From Thermoanaerobaculia bacterium (GTDB taxonomy: Bacteria > Acidobacteriota > Thermoanaerobaculia > Multivoradales > J023), in the NCBI GenBank assembly GCA_028066595.1, contig JALCBJ010000003.1, forward strand, positions 72,936-136,935: a DNA stretch of 64,000 nt. Direction: 5' to 3'. Below the pieces are notes generated by a model. That model was not told the DNA's origin and made no database searches. It saw only the letters and a program-made list of their open reading frames with translations. Made by a program: the position numbers and the translations under genes. Shown here piece by piece: positions 17,162 through 28,023 of the stretch. Numbering within the stretch: the stretch's first letter is position 1; every line of letters begins with the position of its first letter.

Positions 17162-19187
17162 GTCGGAGCCCTCCGTCGAACCCAACGCCACGATACGGAA
17201 TCCCCCCTCCTTTCGGCACCGAGCCTCCGTTCGTTTCCTCGCTGCGTTCTTCGTTCTCTGGCTGGTGTTCGGCTGGGTAGCGCTCCAGCTGCCTGCATTG
17301 CCGGACACCGACTCCTACTTCCACCTGGCCGTCGCTCGCCTTTATGCCGAGGAGGGTTGGGTGGATCAACTCCCCTGGCTCAGGTTCAGCCTGCTGCGCG
17401 GTATCGAGGGCGTAGGATTCGGCGACAAAGAGCTGCTCTTCCACGGGCTGCTGGCTCCGTTCGCAGCATTCGGCGACGGAACCGACGGCGGCCGTTTGGC
17501 GCTGGCTTTCTGGAACGCTCTGGCCTTCACGACACTGGCCGCCGTCGGGCGCCGGGCAGCAGGAAACTGGGGAATCCTCGTTCCTGTCCTTCTATGGCTG
17601 GGCTCTATGGACTTCCTCGGTCGGCTGATCCGGTTACGTCCGGAGACGCCTGCCATGATCCTCTTCGTGCTGGCCGCTCTCTGTGTCGGAAGCCGGAAGT
17701 ATCGTTGGCTGGGCGTGGTGGCTTTGGTCTTCACACTCACGTACACCGCCTTCCATGCACTTCTCGGTCTTTGCCTGATCTGGTTTCTCTGGCAAGCCTG
17801 GCAGGATCGGCGGACGGGTGGGACGGTTCCCTGGCCTGGGCTGATCTATCCGATGACCGGTTTCGGAGCGGGCTTTCTCCTGCACCCCCATTTTCCACAA
17901 AACCTCGTTCTGTGGAAGGTCCAGAGCATCGACTTCTTCCGCTGGAAGGACCAGTTGGACGTCGGTACGGAGATCGGAGCGCAAGCCACGGACAAGCTGC
18001 TACTCGCCAACCTGCCCTGGTTCGCCGGATGCGCGATCCTCCTACTGGCTGCTCTGACGAATCGCGAAGGAGACGTTGCTCGAGATCTTCCCTCGGCCCG
18101 GGACCCACACCTCCGAGGCATATCCGACGCCATGACCCTCGCAGCAGCTTGTTTCGGCCTGCTGTATCTGCTGATGATGCGCTTTTCCACGCATGCCCTG
18201 CCGATATTGACGCTGGCCCTGCTGTTCCGTCTGGCCGCCGCCGGGCACCGACCCGGACGAAGCATGAGGCTACCGGGCGGTCTTCGCCTCCCCACAGCAC
18301 TGGCACTGACCCTGGTATTGGCAGTGGGCGCTTGGCGAAGCACCTCGTTCCTCTACGGCGTCACGGCCGCCCCGGACCGCGAGACGGAATGGAAGGCCCT
18401 GGGCCAGGCGATTCCCGAAGGGGCCCGGGTCGCAGCGCCCTGGGGGCAGACGCCGCAATACCATTTCTGGGCACCGACGGCCAGCTTCCTCAACGACCTC
18501 GATCCGGTATTCATGGCCGTGCCTTATCCCGAGGCCTACTGGCTCCAACGCAGCGTCTTCGACGGCTCCGAGCCAGACGTGCCGATGGCCGTCGCCGCCG
18601 GACTGGACAGCGACTACCTCGCCATGTCGCGCTTTCTCATGCCACCGCGTCTAGCGGCTCGCCTGACGGCTGATCCGCGGGCCCAGCTGGTCTACGAAGG
18701 CTGGAATCTCCTCTATCGCATGACACCGCCAACAGCAGCTGGATCAGGAACGTTCCTAGTCGACTGGAATCTGGTTCCCCAGGGTGGCGAGCTTCCCGTG
18801 CCACCAACCACCGATATCACTCGCTGGCTGCCCTACCCGAGACTCGACGAGCCGAGGCTGCGCTCCCTGGAAGCCTTTGTCGACGGCCGTCGTATCGACC
18901 GGCCGGGGCGCTGCTTCGCCGTCAGCCACGATCTCGCACCCGGAACCCATCACTTCGAGCTCGCGCCGGTCGGTCCGACCACGCTCTGGTACCAACCAGC
19001 CGGTCAGCCTGCCGAGAGCATCCAGATCCTCGACTCACCAGGGGCGGTGCTCGGTCGCGGCGTCGTATTCGCCGTCCCCGGCGACCCCGACCGCGGTACA
19101 CGTCTGTCGGTCGTCAGCTGCCTGGCCCGCACCGAGGAGCCCAAGTCGCGCCGACAGATCGGCTTCTATCTACGCCGCCTGCACTAG
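17154..19187 (+). CDS. Polytopic membrane protein, GT-C (STT3/PMT-like) glycosyltransferase candidate
   Basis: N-terminal 'LPDTDSYFHLAVARLYAEEG' followed by many TM helices; TTG start overlaps the upstream stop. Confidence 0.6.
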   Translation: MAESEPSVEPNATIRNPPSFRHRASVRFLAAFFVLWLVFGWVALQLPALPDTDSYFHLAVARLYAEEGWVDQLPWLRFSLLRGIEGVGFGDKELLFHGLLAPFAAFGDGTDGGRLALAFWNALAFTTLAAVGRRAAGNWGILVPVLLWLGSMDFLGRLIRLRPETPAMILFVLAALCVGSRKYRWLGVVALVFTLTYTAFHALLGLCLIWFLWQAWQDRRTGGTVPWPGLIYPMTGFGAGFLLHPHFPQNLVLWKVQSIDFFRWKDQLDVGTEIGAQATDKLLLANLPWFAGCAILLLAALTNREGDVARDLPSARDPHLRGISDAMTLAAACFGLLYLLMMRFSTHALPILTLALLFRLAAAGHRPGRSMRLPGGLRLPTALALTLVLAVGAWRSTSFLYGVTAAPDRETEWKALGQAIPEGARVAAPWGQTPQYHFWAPTASFLNDLDPVFMAVPYPEAYWLQRSVFDGSEPDVPMAVAAGLDSDYLAMSRFLMPPRLAARLTADPRAQLVYEGWNLLYRMTPPTAAGSGTFLVDWNLVPQGGELPVPPTTDITRWLPYPRLDEPRLRSLEAFVDGRRIDRPGRCFAVSHDLAPGTHHFELAPVGPTTLWYQPAGQPAESIQILDSPGAVLGRGVVFAVPGDPDRGTRLSVVSCLARTEEPKSRRQIGFYLRRLH

Positions 19188-19217
19188 TGAGGCCGGAGCG
19201 GTAGGCGTTTGCGAGCT

Positions 19218-20660
<1,443 letters not shown>

Positions 20661-20954
20661 GGATACCCTGACCTGGCCAAGGAGAACGTCGGCGGAAGGC
20701 CATTGGGCAACGCCCGCCGCCGGGATCAGATTCGTCGCCCCATGCTATCCCGCATTGCCCGTCAGGGCACGTTCTCGTGACGTTTCCTCCGAACCCTCAG
20801 TCGAGCAACCGCAGCAGGCGGTCGGGCCGCGGACCGTTTCGGCCAAGTCGCTTCGGCCCGAACCCAGGCTTCCGCACTAGGTTCCGAGGCCGAAAGGGCC
20901 CGAGCGGTCCGCTACAATCCGATTCCCGTCCAGCATCTCTCACCGGAGCCAGCC

Positions 20955-22097
20955 TTGACCGACGCCGAAAGCTCTATCCCGTCTACCATCGCGATCGATG
21001 CGCGCAAGATCCGCGACTTCGGCATCGGCACCTATGTGCGCAATCTGGTGAGGGAGCTCGGGGAGATCGACCAGCACAACCGCTACCTTCTTTTCCTGGG
21101 CCCCCAAAGCCGCGACGAGCTGCGCAACCTGCCGGAGAATTTTCAGGTCGTGCCCCAAAGGTCTCCTGTCTATTCGATTCGGGAGCTCTTTACGGTCGCC
21201 TGGGATCTCTACCGCCAGAAAGTAGACCTCTATCACGCAACCCACTACGTCTTGCCACTCGTGGTTCCCGCCAAGGCCGTCGTCACGATCCACGACATCA
21301 TCCACCTTCTCCATCCGGAATTCCTGCCGAACCGGTTCGCCTTCCACTATGCCGAGAGGATGATCCGTCGCAGCCTGCAGCGAGGTGACCGGATCCTGAC
21401 CGTGTCCCACAACACCAAGAAAGATCTGGAACGTCACTTCGGCTACGACGGGCGCAAGATCGAGGTGATCCACAACGGGATCGAGGATCTCTTCCACGAG
21501 CAGTTGGAAGACGCGGAGCTGGCACGCTGGATGAAGCAGCTGGGACTTCGCGAGGGTCGCTACCTGCTGTTCGTAGGCAATCCCAAACCCCACAAGAACC
21601 TCGACCGCGTCGTACAGGCCTACGCCCGCGCCGTGGAGCTGCACGACTTCCCCCATCAGCTGGTGTGCGTCGGTGACCGCTCGGGTTTGGAATTTCGGAT
21701 TCGTCAACGCGCCGAGCAGTTCGGCCTCGGCGACCGGATCGTACTGCTAGGCCACGTCGCCCAGGAGGCGTTGCCGGCCATCTATCAGGGAGCTGCGCTC
21801 TTCCTTTACCCAACCCTCTACGAAGGATTCGGCTTGCCCGTGGTCGAATCGATGGCGTCGAACACACCGGTCATCACGTCCAACACCTCGGCACTCAAGG
21901 AGATCGCCGCCGGCTATGCAACGCTGGTCAATCCGCTCGACGTCGAAGGCATGGCTCGGGCCATCGTGAAATGCCTGACGAACGACGATCACCGCAGTAG
22001 CCTCGCCCGCATGGGGCTACGTAGGTCGAAGGATTTCAGCTGGCGGCGAGCGGCCGAGAAGACCCTGGCGGTCTATCGTCAGGTCCTGGGACAGTGA
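20955..22097 (+). CDS. Glycosyltransferase family 4/1
   Basis: 'DARKIRDFGIGTYVRNLVREL...ALFLYPTLYEGFGLPVVESMASNTPVITSNTSALKEIA'. Confidence 0.93.
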   Translation: MTDAESSIPSTIAIDARKIRDFGIGTYVRNLVRELGEIDQHNRYLLFLGPQSRDELRNLPENFQVVPQRSPVYSIRELFTVAWDLYRQKVDLYHATHYVLPLVVPAKAVVTIHDIIHLLHPEFLPNRFAFHYAERMIRRSLQRGDRILTVSHNTKKDLERHFGYDGRKIEVIHNGIEDLFHEQLEDAELARWMKQLGLREGRYLLFVGNPKPHKNLDRVVQAYARAVELHDFPHQLVCVGDRSGLEFRIRQRAEQFGLGDRIVLLGHVAQEALPAIYQGAALFLYPTLYEGFGLPVVESMASNTPVITSNTSALKEIAAGYATLVNPLDVEGMARAIVKCLTNDDHRSSLARMGLRRSKDFSWRRAAEKTLAVYRQVLGQ

Positions 22098-23275
22098 CTT
22101 CCTCGGGCGCGGCGGACGCCGAACATAAGTTCCACGATGCGGTGGCTGGCCGCAGGGTCGCTCTCGTTCACGACTGGCTCACCGGAATGCGGGGCGGCGA
22201 GAAGGTCCTGGAAGCGATCGCGGACCTGTTTCCGGGCGCACCGATCTACAGCCTGATCGCCTACCCGGTGGCATTGTCCGAGCGTCTCCGACGCCATCCC
22301 ATCCACAGCAGCTTCGTTCAGAACCTACCGCTGACGCGGCGCAAGTATCGCTACTATCTACCGCTGTTCCCGGCGGCGATCGAGAGCTTCGATCTGACTT
22401 CCTACGATCTCCTCGTAAGCACCAGCCATTGCGTGGCCAAGGGTGCGGTACCGGGGCCTCATGCGATGCATCTATGCTACTGCCACAGCCCGATGCGCTA
22501 CGTCTGGGATCAGGAAAAAGCATACTTTCCCAGCTCCCGCGGGCCGGTGGGACTGCTGCGCTCTCTCAGTCTTTCCAAGCTGCGCCTTTGGGACGTGGCC
22601 TCCATTCCTCGAGTCGACGGTTTCTGGGCCAACTCCCGATTCGTCGCGCAACGGATCCAACGCTACTACGGGCGCGACGCTGAGGTGCTGCCCCCACCCG
22701 TGGACGTGGCCGCATTCCGAGACGAGGACCACCACGACCCCGGCACCTATGCACTGGCAGTTTCGGCTTTGGTTCCTTACAAGCGACTCGACTTGGCGAT
22801 CCGAGCTTGCGAGGCACGCGGGCTGGAACTGCGCGTCGTCGGTACCGGACCGGAAGAAAAGGCACTCCGAGCGCTGTGTGGGCGTCACGCCAGACTCCTG
22901 GGGAGGGTCGACGGCGCCGAGCTGCGACGTCTTTACCGAGGAGCGCGGCTCTTTCTGCAGCCCGGAGTCGAGGACTTCGGCATCGCTACCGTCGAGGCAC
23001 TCGCCGCCGGAACGCCGGTGGTGGCCCTCGGTCGAGGCGGAGTGCTAGACATCGTGGAAGACGGAGTTCACGGAGTGCTGTACGATCCTCCCGCCGAGGG
23101 ATCGGCCCGCGTCTCGGACACCAAGAGCCTGGAGGCGCTATCGGAGGCGATTGACAAATGCCTCGCGATTCGCTTCAATTATTTGGAATTGGGAGCCCGA
23201 GCTGACACCTTCTCCTCTGATCGTTTCCGAGAGCGGTTGCGGTCGTCGATCGTTCAACAACTGGCTCTGCCCTGA
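22094..23275 (+). CDS. Glycosyltransferase family 4
   Basis: 'VALVHDWLTGMRGGEKVLEAIADLFPGAPIYSL...LFLQPGVEDFGIATVEALAAGTPVVALGRGGVLDIV'; GTGA overlap with upstream gene. Confidence 0.93.
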   Translation: MTSSGAADAEHKFHDAVAGRRVALVHDWLTGMRGGEKVLEAIADLFPGAPIYSLIAYPVALSERLRRHPIHSSFVQNLPLTRRKYRYYLPLFPAAIESFDLTSYDLLVSTSHCVAKGAVPGPHAMHLCYCHSPMRYVWDQEKAYFPSSRGPVGLLRSLSLSKLRLWDVASIPRVDGFWANSRFVAQRIQRYYGRDAEVLPPPVDVAAFRDEDHHDPGTYALAVSALVPYKRLDLAIRACEARGLELRVVGTGPEEKALRALCGRHARLLGRVDGAELRRLYRGARLFLQPGVEDFGIATVEALAAGTPVVALGRGGVLDIVEDGVHGVLYDPPAEGSARVSDTKSLEALSEAIDKCLAIRFNYLELGARADTFSSDRFRERLRSSIVQQLALP

Positions 23276-23384
23276 CCCCAACCCAGGGGGCTCCCTTCGG
23301 CGACCCGATCCTTCCTGCCGTCGCCTTGTGTTCTTTCTCGACTGGTACCTTTCGTAGCGATTTGCCGCGACCCTCGGAGAGACG

Positions 23385-24812
23385 ATGATCCGTCAGCAAC
23401 GCCGGAGCAACGCTCTGCTCTATTTGACGGGCGACCTGCTCGCGACTCTCGCCGCTTTCTTCGTCGCCTGGTTTCTCCGCTTCGAAGTCCAGCTCGTGCC
23501 CTTGACCAAGGGCAAACCGGACTTCGAGCCCTATCTCTTCCTTCTACCGGTGATCCTCGTGATCTGGCCGGTGGTGCTGTATTTCCACGGCCTGTACCAG
23601 AGCCGACGCGACCGCAGTCGGGTCGACGAAGCATTGACCCTGGCGTTGGCCGTGGTCGTCGCCACATTCCTCATCTCGGCTGGCCAGGCCTGGTACCGCC
23701 CGCTGGATGAGGTCACCGACGAGTACTTCCAATACAGCCGCGCCTTCATGGCATTGTTCGTCGCCGTCGACCTGGCGCTCTTGGTCGTCACGCGCACAGT
23801 CATTCGCTGGCATCTGCAACGCCGGCGTCTCGCGGGTCACAATCTCCAGAGGATCCTCATCGTCGGAGCGGGCAACCTCGGGAAGGAGATCGCGTTCAAG
23901 CTGCAAGCGCACCGCGAGCTGGGCTTCGCGGCGGTCGGATTTCTGGACGACGACCCCGGCAAGACCGGCAGCACGTTTTTCGACGTACCGGTGCTCGGCA
24001 CGCTACGTGAGGTCGAACGCGTGATCGAAGTGCAACGCGTCGACCAGGTCTATATCGCCCTGCCGCTGGAGGCCCATCGCAAGATGCTGCGGGTCATGCA
24101 GACGGTGGGGAGGCACTGCGTCGAAGTGAAATTGGTCCCCGACGTGCTGCAATACGCCACCCTGAAGTCGAGTCTGGAAGACCTCGACGGCATGCCGGTG
24201 ATCAACCTCTCCCAGGTGCCGTTGCAGGGCTGGAGCAGCTTGGCCAAGCGTGGAATGGATCTGACCATCGCCGGCGCCGGCCTTCTCTTCTGCATGCTCT
24301 TCGTCTTTCCTTGGATTGCACTAGCGATCTGGATCGAAGACCGAGGACCGATCTTCTACAAGCAAGAACGCATGGGTCTGGATGGAAAGAGCTTCCTGAT
24401 CTTGAAGTTCCGATCCATGAGAGTGAACGCCGAGTCGAGCACCGGACCTGTATGGGCCAAGAAGGGCGACGCGCGTCGCACTGCGATCGGTGAGTTCATC
24501 CGCCAGTGGTCGATCGACGAGCTACCCCAGTTGTGGAACGTGCTGAAGGGCGAGATGTCGATCATCGGACCTCGTCCGGAGCGTCCGATCTTCGTTCAGG
24601 AGTTCAAGCACAAGATCCCCGACTACATGCTCCGCCACCGAGTGAAGGCAGGTATCACGGGCTGGGCCCAAGTTCATGGCTGGCGGGGCAACACTTCGAT
24701 CCGCAAGCGGATCCAGTATGACCTCTACTACATTCAGAACTGGTCGCTGACTCTCGATCTCAAGATCCTGTGGATGACGTTTCGCAGCGGCCTGTGGCAC
24801 AACGCGTACTAG
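23385..24812 (+). CDS. Polyprenyl glycosylphosphotransferase (WcaJ-like undecaprenyl-phosphate sugar phosphotransferase)
   Basis: Multi-TM N-terminus, CoA-binding-like fold, 'SLAKRGMDLTIAGAGLLFCMLFVFPWIALAIWIEDRGPIFYKQERMGLDGKSFLILKFRSM...GPRPERPIF'. Confidence 0.95.
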   Translation: MIRQQRRSNALLYLTGDLLATLAAFFVAWFLRFEVQLVPLTKGKPDFEPYLFLLPVILVIWPVVLYFHGLYQSRRDRSRVDEALTLALAVVVATFLISAGQAWYRPLDEVTDEYFQYSRAFMALFVAVDLALLVVTRTVIRWHLQRRRLAGHNLQRILIVGAGNLGKEIAFKLQAHRELGFAAVGFLDDDPGKTGSTFFDVPVLGTLREVERVIEVQRVDQVYIALPLEAHRKMLRVMQTVGRHCVEVKLVPDVLQYATLKSSLEDLDGMPVINLSQVPLQGWSSLAKRGMDLTIAGAGLLFCMLFVFPWIALAIWIEDRGPIFYKQERMGLDGKSFLILKFRSMRVNAESSTGPVWAKKGDARRTAIGEFIRQWSIDELPQLWNVLKGEMSIIGPRPERPIFVQEFKHKIPDYMLRHRVKAGITGWAQVHGWRGNTSIRKRIQYDLYYIQNWSLTLDLKILWMTFRSGLWHNAY

Positions 24813-24870
24813 CAGCCCGTGGCCGACGTCCCGGCGGTAACCGCTGGCCAGTGCCGGATAACATCCCCTC

Positions 24871-25950
24871 ATGAGCCACACGACACCGTCCGACGCGACC
24901 TCCGAGCTCGACACCTTTTCTCCCATCGCGTGGCGGGACGGCACTCTTCACCTGCTCGACCAGACGCTTCTTCCCGAAGAGGAACGCTGGATCGAGTGTC
25001 GCGACGTCGCCACCGTGGCCGATGCCATTCGCCGGCTGGCCGTGCGCGGTGCGCCAGCGATCGGCGTGACCGCAGCCTATGGGCTGGTCGTGGGGTTGGA
25101 CGGACTCGGGGAGTCGGCGGACGGGTTGGAGACCCGCTTCGACGACGTCTATCGGAGGCTTCTCGAAACACGACCCACGGCGGTGAATCTGCGCTGGGCA
25201 CTCGATCAGGGTAGGGAGATTCTGGAGCGCCATCGATCCGACGGCATCCGGGCCGTTCGGGACGCTCTCCTCGAGCGCGCCCAGGCCATCCACCAGCACG
25301 ACATGGTGGCGAACCGGAGGATGGGCGACTTCGGTGCAGACCTCTTCACACCGGGAGACCGGGTGCTCACGCATTGCAACGCAGGGGCGCTGGCCACCGG
25401 TGGCTACGGCACCGCGGTCGGTGTGATCACGTCGGCGTATCGAGCGGGCCGGGTGGGCCAGGTATGGGTCGACGAGACCCGACCCTTGCTTCAGGGAGCT
25501 CGCCTCACGGCTTGGGAGCTGAGCCGTCAGGACATCCCCCATCGGCTGGTCACAGATTCCAGCGTCGGTGCTTTGATGTCGCGGCGACTGGTAGACCGGG
25601 TCGTCGTCGGCGCCGACCGGATCGCGATGAATGGCGACGTCGCCAACAAGATCGGCACCTATACCGTGGCGGTGCTGGCCGCACGCCACGGCGTGCCGTT
25701 CTACGTCGCAGCGCCACTCTCCACCATCGATCCGAGGACGCCAACAGGCGACGAAATCCCTATCGAGGAACGTGACTCCCAGGAGATTACTTCCTTCGCC
25801 GGTAGCGCCGTAGCACCCGACTCGACCCTCGGTCAGAACTTCGCCTTCGACGTAACGCCCCATGAGCTGGTGTCGGCGATCATCACCGAGGTCGGCGTCC
25901 TTGGACCGCCCTTCGAAGTGAGCATTGATCAGGCGATGTCCAACGCCTGA
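24871..25950 (+). CDS. mtnA: S-methyl-5-thioribose-1-phosphate isomerase
   Basis: 'AVRGAPAIGVTAAYGLVVG...ILTHCNAGALATGGYGTAVGVI (read as VLTHCNAGALATGGYGTAVGVI)...VDETRPLLQGARLTAWEL...VVVGADRIAMNGDVANKIGTY'. Confidence 0.97.
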   Translation: MSHTTPSDATSELDTFSPIAWRDGTLHLLDQTLLPEEERWIECRDVATVADAIRRLAVRGAPAIGVTAAYGLVVGLDGLGESADGLETRFDDVYRRLLETRPTAVNLRWALDQGREILERHRSDGIRAVRDALLERAQAIHQHDMVANRRMGDFGADLFTPGDRVLTHCNAGALATGGYGTAVGVITSAYRAGRVGQVWVDETRPLLQGARLTAWELSRQDIPHRLVTDSSVGALMSRRLVDRVVVGADRIAMNGDVANKIGTYTVAVLAARHGVPFYVAAPLSTIDPRTPTGDEIPIEERDSQEITSFAGSAVAPDSTLGQNFAFDVTPHELVSAIITEVGVLGPPFEVSIDQAMSNA

Positions 25951-25993
25951 ACTCGCTCCCCGCCGAATCTGCACACTAGTCTCCGGAACCCGC

Positions 25994-27559
25994 ATGAATC
26001 TGGACCACGTCAAGAAATGGCTGTGTAGCGACCGGGTCTCTGCTGGCCTTCGGTTGACGTACCACGGGTTGGTTCTTCTCTGTCTGACCCTGGCCCTCTG
26101 GGTCTGTCTCAGGCCCTGGTTGCAACCGACTACAGCTGACGCCGTGCCGAACGGTCCTCGAATTCGCCTGGTGGGAGTGCTCGGAGCGCTGACCGCGCTA
26201 CTCGCAATATTCCTCCAGCTTCGCAACGGGAGCCGAGGCTGCTTGCGCATGACCGGGATCGAGTTTCGGCTCCTGGCATTCGTCCTGATCAGCCACTGGC
26301 TCGTCTACCTGGTGGCCTTCCAGCCCTTCGCCCTGCCGATGTTGTGGAAAACCTGGGCAGTGGCGGCCCTCGGTTTCGCCACCTTGATGGTGCTACGCCT
26401 CACGGCGGCCCAGTGGCTGAGCGGTCGGCTGCTACGAGCCGCGGATCTGCTGGTCTTTTACCTTTGCGTGCTGGCTGTAGGCGGCGAGCTGATGGCGAAG
26501 ACAACGGCCAAGATGCGTCCGTCTGTTCTCTTGTTCCATCCCGATGTGGGTGCCGAGCGAAGGGTCGAGGCCCAGCGGCGACCGCCAGGCTACATCCGCT
26601 TTGGAATGCCCGTGAACAGTCAGGGCTTCTATGATCACGAGCTGGCGGCAGAGCGCCAAGGACCACTGGTCGCCGTGGTCGGCGATTCCTTCAGCCAGGG
26701 AGTCGTGCCGCACTACTACCACTACACGACCGTCGCAGAGCGGAAAACGCCGGGGGTGGAGATCTACAATGCCGGCATTGCGGGCGTCGACCCTCGAGAG
26801 TATCTCCACCTCCTGCTGCACGATGTCCTGCCGTTGGATCCCGACATTGTGGTGATCGCTCTTTTCGTCGGCAATGACCTCACCTTCTCGTTGCCGCCTG
26901 CCGGACCGAGTCTGTTGGCGGACTGGTATTCCGCGGAGCGATCTCTCCTCATCCAGATTCCCAGACGACTGGCAGCGCTACGAGCGGCAGCCGTCAACGA
27001 GGTGCATCACGATGTATCCGTACTCGGAGGAGACTCCGAAGCCGGCATCATCGAGCAAACGCCTGCGGCGCTCGGAGCCGTCTTCCCCTGGGTACTGGAT
27101 CCTCTGCAGGAGCGACCGACCTTCCTCCGAAGGACGTTCCTCGAGATCCAAACGAAGCGAGCCCGTGACCTGAGTCTTCAGGACGATGATAGCTACCAAA
27201 GAAGATTCTCGGTCTTGCGAAGGATTGCCGACGCATGCGGGCGAACTCCGGTCTTGTTTTTGGTGATCCCGGACGAAAATCAGGTCGACGATGCTCTGTG
27301 GTCGGAGGTCCAGTCGCGAACCGAGATGCACCTCCAAAGGGACCGCCCCCAAAGGCTCCTGTTCGAGTGGTTCAAGGAGCAGGGGTTGACCTTCATCGAT
27401 CCTTTGCCTTCCTTGCGATCCGCAATGCCTCTGGAAGATGGCCACCCCCACGTTTTTCATTTGCAGGACACCCACTTGAACGCGCGTGGCAACCGCATCG
27501 TCGGCGAGGCCTTGGTCGAGGGCCTGCGACCGGTCATGGATCAACTCAAGGGTCGATGA
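25994..27559 (+). CDS. Membrane-anchored SGNH/GDSL (AlgJ/AlgX-like) protein
   Basis: N-terminal TM segments; 'VVGDSFSQGV' block I and 'LQDTHLNARGNRIV' catalytic D-x-x-H type block. Confidence 0.78.
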   Translation: MNLDHVKKWLCSDRVSAGLRLTYHGLVLLCLTLALWVCLRPWLQPTTADAVPNGPRIRLVGVLGALTALLAIFLQLRNGSRGCLRMTGIEFRLLAFVLISHWLVYLVAFQPFALPMLWKTWAVAALGFATLMVLRLTAAQWLSGRLLRAADLLVFYLCVLAVGGELMAKTTAKMRPSVLLFHPDVGAERRVEAQRRPPGYIRFGMPVNSQGFYDHELAAERQGPLVAVVGDSFSQGVVPHYYHYTTVAERKTPGVEIYNAGIAGVDPREYLHLLLHDVLPLDPDIVVIALFVGNDLTFSLPPAGPSLLADWYSAERSLLIQIPRRLAALRAAAVNEVHHDVSVLGGDSEAGIIEQTPAALGAVFPWVLDPLQERPTFLRRTFLEIQTKRARDLSLQDDDSYQRRFSVLRRIADACGRTPVLFLVIPDENQVDDALWSEVQSRTEMHLQRDRPQRLLFEWFKEQGLTFIDPLPSLRSAMPLEDGHPHVFHLQDTHLNARGNRIVGEALVEGLRPVMDQLKGR

Positions 27560-27577
27560 CCAGTTCGCCGGTTCGCG

Positions 27578-27620
27578 ATCTGCCACAAACGTAGCATTTT
27601 CTGCTACATTTGTGGCAGAT
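27578..27620. promoter_or_regulatory. Inverted-repeat operator overlapping the BlaI-family start codon
   Basis: atctgccacaaacgtagca (27578-27596) / ttttc / tgctacatttgtggcagat (27602-27620); arms are reverse complements with one mismatch; contains TACAttTGTg-like MecI/BlaI half-dyads. Confidence 0.88.
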
Positions 27621-28023
27621 GCGCGACGAACCAGCCTGTTCTGGCCCGGAGCCCGCCCAGCTCAGCGACGCCGAGTGGACCGTGATGGATGCGGTCTGGA
27701 AGCGTGGTGAGGTCACGGTGCGAGATGTCCTCACGGACGTCCAAGGGGAGACCGACTGGGCCTATTCGACAGTCAAGACTCTGCTCCAACGGCTGGTCGA
27801 AAAAGGCGCCGTGTCTCGCGAGAAGCGTGGCAATACCAGCGTTTTCCGGCCGGCAGTGGAACAGAAAGCGGCCCGAGGTGCTGCCCTCAGAGCGTTGGTA
27901 CGCCGCGCTTTCGATGGCACGCTCGGTACCCTCGTTCACCATCTCGTGGCCGACGAAAGACTGTCTCGCCGGGAGCGAGAGGACCTGGAACGAATCCTGC
28001 GGGATGAAGGTCTGGACCCTTGA
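27619..28023 (+). CDS. BlaI/MecI/CopY family transcriptional repressor
   Basis: 'LSDAEWTVMDAVWKRGEVTVRDVLTDVQGETDWAYSTVKTLLQRLVEKGAVSREKRG'. ATG at 27619 preferred (TTG at 27610 also possible). Confidence 0.95.
   Translation: MRDEPACSGPEPAQLSDAEWTVMDAVWKRGEVTVRDVLTDVQGETDWAYSTVKTLLQRLVEKGAVSREKRGNTSVFRPAVEQKAARGAALRALVRRAFDGTLGTLVHHLVADERLSRREREDLERILRDEGLDP

Noticed and set aside
24760-26250. 496-aa minus-strand ORF
   Set aside because: Antisense to mtnA and its flanks, which are strongly supported by conserved motifs.
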